In this document: positions 13,101-26,000 of the stretch, one piece after another
Position numbering within the stretch: position 1 is the first letter of the stretch
How the letters are laid out: the number at the start of each line of letters is the position of its first letter
Assembly: GCA_032622095.1 (NCBI GenBank)
Contig: CP136069.1
Location: 154,989,043 to 155,053,042, forward strand
Direction: 5' to 3'
Length of the DNA: 64,000 nt
Source: Siphonodentalium dalli
Taxonomy: Eukaryota > Mollusca > Scaphopoda > Gadilida > Siphonodentaliidae
The notes under the pieces: generated by a model
What the model saw: the letters and a program-made list of their open reading frames with translations, nothing else
What the model was told of the DNA's origin: nothing
Databases searched by the model: none
Made by a program: the position numbers and the translations under genes

Positions 13101-16100
13101 CCCAACAAAAAAGATTTTTAACTTTAAAGAAAAATTCGGACTAATAATATCGATATGGTGTCACAAGAAGCTTGTACAGAAAAAATTATTCAAATTGGTT
13201 CATATTTGTTAAAGTTATTAACACGTTCACTGCCGAAAACCAATGGGTAATTCCATCCCATATGCCGACATGGGATTTGATGTTTTGCCGATAGTAGATG
13301 ATATTTTACGTATGTATGAGTAATGGTCATATCGGGTCATATGATGCTGAAACATGTTATAAGACTACTACGAGATAACTCGTAGTCAGCACCTGGGACG
13401 GAATTGATTAATGTTTCATCCCTGGTGCCAGCTACAAGTTATCTCGTAGGTAACTACAATTACGTTGTCAGTGTCTTAGATGACGAAGAGTGCTATAATC
13501 GTATGTAAGACATGGTAAATGAATTTATATATGATAATTGGTACGGACTACGTTGAATAAGACGTCAAAAAATATAATATGTATTTACCTACAAGATAAC
13601 TCGTAGCTGGCACCAGCGATGACCACTGGTGAGTTTCATCCCAGGTGCCGACTACGAGTTATCTCGTAGGAGCTTTATAACACATTTTATCTTTCATTTG
13701 ACCCAGATTTGATCACCAATTCCATTATATATACACAAAATGCGTCCGGGAATGGTCTAGTTGCACATGTATATCATGGTTCAGGGACGTACAGAAGAGG
13801 TGCTGGTGAATTGGAGTATCCTACCAAGATTTCTATCTGGACCCCACCCCTTGTTCGGGCTGTGGAAATCGTTGTATCTCAAGCCATCGTAATTATACAT
13901 ATAAAATCGATCAATGGGATCGTTGGGCATGTAATGGCGCACACAGCAACATTGCTTGCGGTTTGTGTTATTATTTATGTGGTATGAACATTACTACGAG
14001 ATAACTCGTAGTAGCAGTCCCCATGGAACGGTTTACCAAGTCAAAATAAGTCGAAAATGAAGTGTAATATTATGAAAAACAGTTTGAGCCAATCCCTAGC
14101 TGCATCATGTAGAGAGGGTATTGTGAGAAGCATGTATACCAAAAATTATTGAAATCGGTTCATATTTGTTAAAGTTATTAAGTCGGACAGAATATTCTAA
14201 GTCAAAATAAGTCGAAAATGAGGCGTAACTTGAAAGTCGGACCGAACCGCAATTAGCATCATGCGGAGAGACCGTCCTAAGAAGATTGCATACAAAAAAT
14301 TATTGAAATCGGTTCATAGTTGTTCGAGTTATGAGGTTGGACGGACGGACGGACGCATGGAGGGAGAAAGCGTGACGGACGGACGGACAGACGCAGTCAA
14401 TCCAGTATACCCCCCATTTTCTTCGAAAGTGGGGGTATAATAACAAGGCTAAGCTTTTAAAGGGGTCCAAGGACCCAGTGGTTAAATGAGTAATCCTAAT
14501 GGCATTGCTATTGCAAAGATAATAGGGCTGCAACAATATGCCCATGTCAAAGTATGATATGTCCCGTGATACGAACCTCATGGTATGATATGTATTGCGA
14601 TACGTACATGTACTGTTGTAGGTAGCTTTGTTTTTGAATAATTTGTCAATAATTTGAGTTATAACTTTAACATAAAACTAAAATGCTGGAATGTACAGTG
14701 TACGAAATGAGGAAATTTCATATTTATCGAACTACATGTAACTATGTAAGATAAATAATATATCAAATATCTGAATAAGTGAGCTGACAAGACTTAGTTT
14801 GTTTATATTATTGTCGTGTCTGACTGCTCAAAACGCATCCATTATAATGTTTCAAAGTAAAGCAACCACTCAGATGAAACGGAAAATAAGATTCATTGAA
14901 ATTGATGCAGCTTGATTTTTGACCAATCAGCATCTGTGTTATATGTTCACATGCTAAATATAGGACTAATCATGGAATTTCCCCAAGAATTGACCTCGAA
15001 CGTGCAGAAGGATACGGAAACAATCAAAGCTTCTCATGAGTTTCCTCGATCGCTGTTTTTAATTAACTACGTTACTTAACTAAACAAAATTAATATTAGC
15101 GAAGGTATTGTGTAGTATTGTCAACTTTAAATAGATAAATATTAAAATAAATAATAAAAGACAGTAAGACAAAAACTGAACCGGAAACATATCGAAACGA
15201 ATCGTGAATCATACCATTGGCATGTACCGCGAATCACCAAAACCGCGATGAATCGTTGCAGCCCTAAAAGAAAAGTGATCATTCCCTTTAAATACTGGCC
15301 CAGGTTCCCTGGTAACTGGTGGTTTCCAGTCAACAATGCACCATCACCAATGTACCACTGTCAAATAACCTATCTGAGTTGAGGGAATCTCAATATGCCA
15401 CTCTGAACGATACATGGCCATTTCGATAAGAAATGAGAATATGTTCATGATCACTGAAGCAAACGTTTTGAAGCAATGAACACTCATAATGAGTCCGTGC
15501 CTCTATTTCTCTGATAATATATTACGTCATCACGCTGTTATTAAGAAGTTAATCACAAGATGGTATGATTATTAACCCTTTACCCAACAGAAGGGCCCTG
15601 TGCCAATGCATTCTCTTATATATGCGAGTCGACCATAGGTCGCCTCGCATATATAAAAGAATGCATTGGCTTAACACATTAAAAATTATAAAATTGTTAA
15701 AGAATGTAAGAAAAAATGGTAAAAAGTGTTAAAAAGATTTTTTTTAGGCCAATGCATTCTCTTATATATGCGAGGCGACCTATGGTCGACTCGCATATAT
15801 AAGAGAATGCATTGGCACAGGGCATAACTGTAACTATCACAATGTGGTCAAGGAGCCGGTTCCAATGATATCCATATTTGTATGGTTCTATTGAGACAGA
15901 CCGAAGATATTTTAGGCTGTTGAAGCTTTATTTGGCCGGTTTGTTGGGTAAAGGGTTAAATGAAAAGGGAAAGCATACACATGTGAAGTATCAACAACTT
16001 TTCGGGTAAATACGCCAGCCTGTTGCATCACAATACCTGATCGAGTGTCGTCTGTGATATTGAGTAGTCTTCAATGCCTAAAGATTCACGTCCTGTTTCC

Positions 16101-16964
16101 ATTTTATGGAACAGCTTAGATAATGCGAGATCATCACTCGCTAGCTGATACTGCAGCATGTTGTGATGCTGCTCCTTGAGCACTGCCTTATCAAAATTTT
16201 CGACCATGTATGACTTCACATTATCAATGTCTGGATTAGGTCCCGCAACCTTTAGGATCACTGTGTACCCATCACCAAACCTATAGGATATATATATAAG
16301 AAATTGGAACTATGTAATTTGTAGGATATATATAAGAAATTGGAACAATGTAATAATGACATACCATCTTGGTTAACCCTTTACCCAACAGAATGGCCCT
16401 GTGCCAATGCATTCTCTTATATATGCGAGTCGACCATAGGTCACCTCGCATATATAAGAGAATGCATTGGCTTAACACATATTAAAAATGATAAAAGGCC
16501 AATGCATTCTCTTATATATGCGAGGCGACCTATGGTCGACTCTCATATATAAGAGAATGCATCGGCACAGGGCATAACTGTAACCATCACAATGTGGTCA
16601 ATGAACCGGTTCCAATGATATCCATATTTGTATGGTGTTATTGAGACAGACCGAAGATATTTTAGGCTGTTGAAGCTTTATTTGGGCGTTTTTGGACGGT
16701 TTGTTGGGTAAAGGGTTAATTGAAAGTTCTGCTGCCGTATCATAGTTTATTTGTTTATATGAACCCTTTCTATATCAAATGGTTTCTCCCATTAGTTCTA
16801 AAATAAAAGGTCACTGACCACAAGTGTTCCCAGAATCGGTGGCTAACTCCGAGATTGGCAGTGTTATTGAAATTGGTTAACCCTTTGAGTGCCAGGGGTC
16901 GATCTCATCGGCCCTAAACCTACAAAATAAGTCTGTTAAAGAATATAAGAATAAATTATTAAAA

Positions 16965-17005
<41 letters not shown>

Positions 17006-20000
17006 TTAGGCCAATGCATTCTCTTATATACATGTCACCAATAATTGTGGGCAGCAGGGTGTGATTCAAATGTTAAAACCCAAGATAGTTACTGGCGGCC
17101 ATGTTTTTAAAAAGTATTCTGGATAAATGGTAAGCTCCAATCTGGAGGTCACACCAAATATCCATATGTTGTTTGGTGATGATCGAATCAAGGATGTGGC
17201 CTGTAGGGTGTGCCAAAGGATTTAGTTATGCAAAGAGTAAAATCCAAGATGGCTCCCGACAGCCATGCTTTCAAAAAAATTCTGAAAATTTGAGAGATCC
17301 CATCTAGTGGTCACCCAGAAGATCAATATGAAGTTTGGTGACGATCGGATGAGACACGTGATCTATAGAGTGTGCCAAATGATTTAGTCATGCAAAGAGT
17401 AAAATTCAAGATGGCTGCCAGTGGCCATGTTTTTATCGAAAATCGTTCATATTCGATAGCTCCTATTAAGAGGTGATCCCAAACATGCCTGTAAATTTTC
17501 AAAACATTTCTCCAATAAATGTGGGCTGCAGGGTGTCCTGATAGATTCAAATGTGAAGACCAAGATAGCCTTGTTTTTTTTTTAAATTTGAAAAAAATAA
17601 ATGTTAAGCACCCATCTAGAGGTCACACCGAATATCTGTATGTAGTTTGGTGTCTGTTCAGGGATGTGGATTGTAGGATGAGCTAAAGGAATTAGTCAGC
17701 AAAAAGTAAAATCCAAGATGGCTGCTGGTGGCCATGTTTTTCAAACTAAAATTTGAAATATTCGATAGCTCTCATCGAGAGGTCATACCTGGAGATTCAT
17801 ATGAAGTTTGGTGATGACCAGATGAGGGATATGGCAAAGGATTTAGTCATGCAAAAAGTAAAATCCAAGATGGCTGCTGGCAGCCATGTTTGTTTTTCAT
17901 CGAGAAGCATTCAAAATCAATAGTTCCCATCTTGAAGATCCCAAACATACCTGCAATTTTTTTTTAACATTTCGCCCATTATTGTGGGCTGCAGGGTGTG
18001 CCGATGGATTCAAATTTTAAATCCAAGATGGCCCCTGGCAGCTATGTTATTTAACAGAATTTGGAAAAAATGATAAGCTCACATCTAGAGGCCACCCCGA
18101 GGATCCATATCAGGTTTGGTGACGATCGGATGTGCACCCACGGATGCCAACCCATGTCAATAGCTCAAACTTGACTTTGTCAAGTTGAGCTAAAAATCAA
18201 AGCAATTTAGAGTATATTATATTCCATCTCTGTTAGAAGCAACTCAATATATATTGTACCTTGATTTAAGGTGCTGTATACTGCCGAGACATTTGAATCT
18301 TCCGTTCACCATTATAGCGATGCGTCCACACAATGCTTCACACTCCTCCATGCTGTAATAGAAGATAAGCTTAAGGTTTTATTAGTTGTCACTTTAATAC
18401 TATTCTTCTTAAAAAATAATGGTTGGACAGAATGTCAGCACAAAGTGGCCAGTATTGTGACAAAACTTTAATCCCAGTTTATAACAGACAATTGGTACAT
18501 CTAAAGTACAAAACAACATAGTTGGTTAGATGCTCGCTCATATTGGATGATTATGTGATTATGTCAAGAATACGGCAAAATGGTAAATAATTTGGCATAT
18601 AGATGCTAGCTTTTTTAAATCACAACAACAATATGTCAGTCAGGAAAGGCTAAAATCTTTCCCATCGAAAAAACACCAGTGATACAAAACGTCTTTTGGC
18701 ATTAGTTCGATTCTTATAAAATTCCTTCATGGCATAAGAACAGAATATTTGAATGTATTCTTTTAAAACTCATTCAGGGGTTCTTCCATACAATTATAAA
18801 AGTATATATTGGAATGAGTTATCGTTAATTTAAAATAATGTGCTTGCAAAATTTGTATATGTCCGAACTTTCCTACTTTTTCCCTGTTCAGCCTTAGTTA
18901 CCTGTGGGATGTCAGTATTACAGATCTTCCATCCTTAATGATTTCGTTGATACATGACCACAAGAATCGTCTGGCTTTCGGGTCCATACCAGTTGTCGGC
19001 TCATCCTTGAAATAACAATCGGTATTGAATTAAAGCAATAAAAGCTATGGAATGTGTTTTCAGTTGGTACAGCTGGAAATCCATTTAAATTAAAAGTTTT
19101 TTAAATGATTATTATTTGGAAGAACAAAAAATAATATTTTTTTACCCAAAATATGTATCTCCTAATAAGTATCTTGGACACTGAATGAACTAATGATTAT
19201 ATATTTCTTGCTTGCAAGATTCTAGAAGAAAAATAGAAAAAACGGTACGAAGTACCTAAAGTACCACACGGTCAAACCCGATCAGTTTCAACTTCCGCTG
19301 ACCATGTGACAGTCCTTTCGTTATAAAAAGCCCTGTCAGGTAAGTCTGCAGTCTTTTAATTTCTCCCTGCTGTGTGTTCGATGCGTTTTGACCGAGTGCG
19401 TGGGGTGGGAATGTTGATCCCAACTGGGAGGGCCCTATGAGTTCAGTGTCCAAGATACTTATTGGAGATACATATTTTGGGTAAAAACATATTATATCTC
19501 CGGCAAAGATATCTTGGACACTGAATGAACTATTGGTTATAATTAGAATTCTTGAATAGGAGGAGGCCACGAGGCAGATACTCAGACTAAGCCTATGAAG
19601 CCCAACTGCTGAAGCGGAATAGATTTTCATCCTGTAAAGAAAAGTGTTGTTCTTGGTAGACATGTGTAAGTATAGACCCTTGTGTCCCATACACAGTAGC
19701 TCAGAACTCCAAAAGCAACTGAGCTCCGAAAAGGAAACAGATGTACCTGTACTTCAGGTGCCCTAATGTTCACAGAGTGAAGGTGTCTTGGATAAATATT
19801 GGTCATAGGCAAGGGAGTAAACTCATTCATGCATGGCCCAAATAGGATATAGAGACCTACCCACCTCCAATTCTGAGGATGAAAGAGGGGACTGTAGCAA
19901 ACCGATGAGAAACACGGTTATTACGCTTAGGTAACCCATACCATGGGTTAACAAAAGTGTTACAGAAACTGTTAGAAGCACAACAACTGGCATGATTAAA

Positions 20001-23000
20001 CCACATATGGGCATCCGGCAACTCAATGAAATACCTGAATAATTTTGAATGGCGTAAAGCAAGGTGATAATCAGTTATCGCGAGACCACCATAAAACTTT
20101 GGCGCGACCAGTTTTTTGTTCGCGGCAGTGTAATGTTGAGACAACCTCCAGGCCTCAAATTTGCAGGCCTGAACTAATGTTAACTTAAATAGTGTGACGT
20201 AACACTGCCGGCGTTGCGACACAGCCATGTAGACTTGGTCGACATGCGACTGCGGAGATGTTGAAGAAAACCCACCACTGTGGTGTCTATATATTGGATC
20301 GTCGGTCCAGGTGGACCCTAGATCTGCAGAACCTTACATGACCCTGATATGAGAAGGTGGAGAATGCCCACCCCCAATCCTGAGAACTAGTCAGGATGGC
20401 ATGATCCGGTTTTTTGGATATGGTACTAGTGGAACACCTGGTCAGAACCTCGGGACTGAATACCATACCTGAACAGAGGAGAGGAGGACTGACCGAGACC
20501 TCGGCCGATGAGAGGGACTGAATCACGCAATCCCTGACGTAAAATCTGATGAGAATTAGAATCACGAATGTAAGGTTATTCTCGGAAAAGCAGCACCATC
20601 GCTGAATAAATGTGCTATGGTGATCCTCACCCAAGAGAACAGATTCGTAGGCCTCCAATTCTGATCAGGTGAGAAGGCAAAGCTTGACTGGACTCCTGGT
20701 CTTTTCGGGGAAAAGATGGGAATGGGGTGACATGACCTATTCATGGAGACCTCTGTGGTTAGCGTGTATTAATTGTCATCACGGACAACGCAGTGAGGCG
20801 AATTCTCATTCCGCCGGGGGTTTACTGACGCTACTAACGAAGTGGAAGTTCGGGTGGTACATGATTGAAAACTCACGCCAGGGTGCGACCCCTGAGCAAG
20901 GTCGCATGCACTTAAGCATCACCCCACAAGGCAGCTTTGTCATACCTGGGAGAAGCACAGGAACGGATCCTACTAGAGCAGTGCCTGCAAGTGCTGTAGC
21001 CGGGTCATTGGTCGGCGAGTACAAAGAAAGGAGGTAATATTGTACAAAAAAGCGGTGTAATGATCGCGACAAGTAGCAATGTGGTAGCCACGGCAAGAAA
21101 AGGTTCTGAAAACCGGTATATTCCACGATAGAATGAACCTGGATTGACTGAGGCAGGACCAGCGGTAGCTGCCACAGAACATCCACTGCTGCTCTTCTCT
21201 TCGGAGGCTGCGGAGACCACGACTACAAATAGAGGAGGCATGACCACCAACCTACTCTGAGCCTGCAGCGTAGGCTGTTCCGAGTTTGCAGAAAAAGGCT
21301 CCATGCGTTATTGTTTCGTCCTGATATGGAGGCCCCATCCAGTCCTTCGATTGTGGGGAAAACAGGTATTTTGGACGATCGCGCATCACGTTCGAAGTGT
21401 ACTAGCTCAGTTGTGGAAGTTGTTGAGAAATTATATAATAATTATCAAAGAGGGTCCATGTTGTTGACATTTGAGCTCAGTTGTAGCGATAAAGAGATAT
21501 ATCCGTGGCCAGACCCCATTTTAAATGAACCACAACAATGCGGTAGTGTGCCTGTTTTCCGAGGCACTGTTGGTACTGTGCTGGTAATGCATGCAAAGAA
21601 TGGTGCACAAGTGTTAGTCGAAAATCGAAGGACTGACCCATCCGAAACTACCCTCTTGGAAGGCACTCTCGGATGGACACGACACACATCAAACGCTTCC
21701 GAATCCAGGGGATGTAGTAACAGCACATCCTCGTCTCCATGTGGCACCATCCGTCTAGGAGATGGAGAAAAGGGGCAAGCATCCCGACTAGGTTGCTTGG
21801 TTTGATGAGGAACAAATTCCGGTGCCTCGGGATTTAAGATAGAATCCTGGAAAGGTTCTGGCCTGGGAGCTGAAGAAGGCCAAGGCCACACTGGGGGAGG
21901 TGACATAAACGCAGGAGAATAGTCGGGATACTGGCCCGCCCCAGGACCAGGAGGGACGGAAGCCGTAAAAGACTCAACAAATGGAGGACTGGTAGGAACC
22001 CATGTGGTGAAATCCCCTGGAATGGAGGCAGTGGCAGGTGAACATTGAACTGCGAGGCAGGCAATGGGTCGATAGCACTAGGGCTTGCAAGCTTTACGGA
22101 CCACCAGCATTGTGGTAGCTATGGCAAGTAGCCGGCATGTGCAGCAAAGGAAAGAACCCGGACACGCCGGAGGCAGGACCAGCGGAAGCTACCACTGAAC
22201 TTCCAACGCTGCCCTTCTTAGCTGAGACTGTGGAGGCTGCGACTAAAGTAGAGGAGGCATGACCACCAACCAACTCCAAGCCCTCAGGCTGTATGGAGGA
22301 AGCAGAAGAAGGTGCCACGTCAGAGGGAAAATAATATTTACGAAGTTGTCATCGTAAAAGAATTTAAAACTTTATTCAATGTAGAGACAAGCCTCACATT
22401 GGCTAGTTTATCTGGCATCCGTGAGAAGAAATATTGTACAATATTCTCTCCAAATTGTTTTGATAGGAATTTTCAGTCAAAGTGACATCTCCAAACTGGA
22501 GCATAGTTTATAAGTCAACACCGTATTGCGACCGGTACATGTTTTAAAATCCCAACGAGAACCCGAATTATTCTAAGAGCGTGAAGGCCAAACGGGAAAC
22601 GAAGCAAAAAACGACATTTATTCTGAGTGATTCTCGTAAACAAAACAAAATTGTTTTAGTGGTTATTGCAATTATATATCCACGGAGCACTGTCATTGAA
22701 GAGAGGAATTCTCAAACCCCCTAGCAAACAATGACGAGACAGTATTTTAGAATAAAGGATTGTTGATCAATTGTGATTCCGAAAAAGGAAACACGTGTCA
22801 TTGCAAGAAATTAGGAAACACGTGTCATTGCACGAAATTAGGAAACACCGCGTTGTGATTAACAATATAGTCAAGAGAACGTTCATTAAAGTTTGAACAG
22901 ATGAACATAGCGACTTATCTTACGAGGTAGAAGAAATTAAGAGACCGCAGACTTACCTGACTGGGCTTTTTATAAGGAAAGGACTGTCACATGGTCAGCG

Positions 23001-26000
23001 GAAGTTGAACCTGATCGGGTTTGACCGTGAGCGTACCTTAGGTACTTCGTACCGATTTTCGATTTTTCTTCTAGAATCTTGCAAGCAAGAAATATATAAC
23101 CATTAGTTCATTCAGTGTCCAAGATATCTTTGCTGGAGATATTGAAGGTATTTGTTCCTATTTTCATTATCATTAATCCTCCAATGATGAGATTCCACAT
23201 GTTAAAAGTAATGTGTGTAATCAATCTACTGACACAGAAACCAATGTGTTTGATTTGAGCAATGAATATAACTCTAAAATGCATATAGCATTGATCATGA
23301 TCAATTGCAGTGTGTTGTGTATTTCCTCATTACATTATTTGCAACAGCAATGGTGGCAATCAAGTCACTTTAAATTATGTTCTTCATATTAATACAAAAG
23401 GAAATATTAATAGTAGCACATTGAATAAATGTTCTGGTAAATACCGTGATGAGTAAATTTGGACACCTCGGGAAGCAAATATGTTTATGATTAGCCCAAG
23501 TTGCTATTTGATCAGCGATATTTCAATAACCTCTATTGACATGGAGAACACCTTGAGGACCAAACTATTTTAAACAACTACCTTAATCCAGGGGTGGCAG
23601 TGCAGGGGATCCAGCCCCCTTATATTACAGTAATCTGTTACATTTTTGCACTAAACAATGGCCATATCGATGACAACATTGATGGCTCAGCACATACTTG
23701 AAACTTGACCAAACCGTTCTCATGCAAAGGCCACACACAAGGTCTCATAAAATTCTGTCAAACATTTTTCAAGTTATCATTAGGACAACAAACATTTTGG
23801 ACAGATGGACAAACACATTGACAGATCGACACCGCTCATTTCTAAAGCACCTGATTTTTTTTTCGGGATACAAAGACCCCCTTCTAGTAACTGCCTTACA
23901 TAAGCACCTTAATTAACTGACAAACATAATTGGCTTCAAACAGTTTCTTAAGATAACTAATTCAAACCCTAATACCACCATCAAGACATGTCAACTTGAA
24001 TATTTCTTTAATGGTAATGTTTGGCATTATAACTAAGTTTTTGAGTGGGACCAAGCCATTTAGTATGAAATATAAAGCATAGTCGTATAAGAGCGACATA
24101 TTTTATCCCAAAGGGTTAACCAGATGCGTGAATTTAAACCAAAATTGTGTACAAATGCAAACATGTTTGGTAGCGAGATCTTTCACTGGCATAGATCACT
24201 ACACCAAAAAGCATGACATTTCAGAAAAGTAAGCTATACACTGATAAAAAGAATTGTGGGAACTATATTTTTTGCCGGAAGGGAATGCGCTAAGTGGTTG
24301 TGTTAAATTTCTTTCCAATAAATTGACACTAATTCTTTCCAATAAATTGACACTAATTTTGAAAACCTTCCCTCCCTCCCCTTTTTTTGTTTGTTTGGGA
24401 ATAAAGATTTGATTGATGTCTACCCTTTTGGCCTACATCTATATGCGGTTATTGTGCCTCAAAAAATTGTCACTCACATGTTTGTATTTGTTACTACTAC
24501 ATTTATTGTATCGGCTTCCTGTAAATAATTATGTTTTTCTAAACAGGTAGCTATTTAACACATTCCAGTTGATGTCTTTCACTCTAACCCTGTGGGATAA
24601 AATATTACATATGTTGTTGTTGCAATAGAAGGTCTTTAATTACAGATGGGACTAATATGACACAAATCTTACCAGAAATATAACAGGTGGATTTCCAATG
24701 AGTGCAATTGCCGTTGACAGCTTTCTTTTATTTCCACCTGAGTATGTTCCCGCCAGTTTGTTAGCATATGGAGACAAACCGAGCTTCTTTATGCCCCACC
24801 TTGCAACCTGAAAAAGAAACATAAACTAGAGGTGTGACTATCCCAATCGGACTAAGGATACCCCATAGTGTACACGGGCTACAAAAAAAGGTAGCCATAT
24901 TAAAAGGAAATGGGTGTTTCAATACTCAAATTATATATACATAATTTGGTAGCAGAACAAAAATTGCTAAGTCAAAAAGGGTGATTATACTCAACTAAAA
25001 TACGTTCAACCAATCTCGTAATTGCTATTGTATAAGTTGCTATGGTGGTAAATATCTGTGCCAAGTTTAAAAAATATTGACCAATAAATGAAATAATTCA
25101 TTATTGGACAAATTACAGGGTGAAAATAATTTCTAAGTTGAAAAAGGGGAATGACTCCACTGAAAAAAAGTCAGACAAACCTCATAATCGATGGTTCACA
25201 TGTTCCCATCGTACTAAATAGATGTGCTATTCAACGCCAAGTTTTAAAACATTTACTGAAAAACGAAGGAATAAAAGCTTTGATAAAGTTGCAGTGGACG
25301 GCTAGTCAGATGGACGGTAAGACGGATGGATGGACATTCTGATTCCAGTATACCCACCCCTCCCATGCATAACTCATTACCGAGGGTATAATAAGAATAG
25401 CATCTATCATTTTCATAAAATGAGAGTCAGTCATTTGTTTTGAAAATTGGAGGAACACTATAAAATGCTTGCTTTTAATACCTTTTGAAGTATGTTGATG
25501 ATAAACCCAAACATTGGGAAAATATTTGGAAAGAATAGAACCAAATAAGATGACCCAGCCAAACTTGGAAATAAAGAATGCATGTTGTGCATATCAATTA
25601 AAGGATATTGGCCATTTGCACAAATTAAACTTGCAGACATTGAATGTGAACCATTAGGTTATTCCATGCATTCCATAGCTGCATGCATATTCTTGTAATA
25701 TTGTCTTTCTTATTGCTTCTGATATAATCACATGAGTGGTAGATGGTCAACTGCACAGAAGACACATTAATATGCTTAGGTAATACAAGATATATTGAAA
25801 ATCTCTTATCTGCGTGATGTGTTTTGATACGTTATGGCTGCCAATTTAAGTGTTCTCCAAATTAATCAGTATCTTCACTCTTGATACATCTTTTGCCCAA
25901 TTTGATTTGAGATTCGAAATGAAAACCCCTGATTCATAGGGCCCTACCTGATAACAGACTTTTTAAACCTTTCTATACTAAATGGATTCTCCCATTCAGT

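Larger units (their letters stand above)
19156..23142. mobile_element. 4-kb element with inverted terminal repeats of about 200 bp
   Basis: Arms 19156-19362 and 22943-23142 agree closely in inverted orientation, for example ATCTTGGACACTGAATGAAC, TTTCTTGCTTGCAAGATTCT and CGCTGACCATGTGACAGTCC. An extra partial copy of the arm start lies at 19440-19535. The interior is GC-richer than its surroundings, with overlapping open frames on both strands. Two interior segments (about 21060-21305 and 22100-22320) are related copies. No transposase core recognised. Confidence 0.75.

Noticed and set aside
20287-22318. Several overlapping frames of 60-164 codons on both strands
   Set aside because: They compete for the same bases inside the 4-kb long-inverted-repeat element, and no domain favours either strand; described as element interior only.
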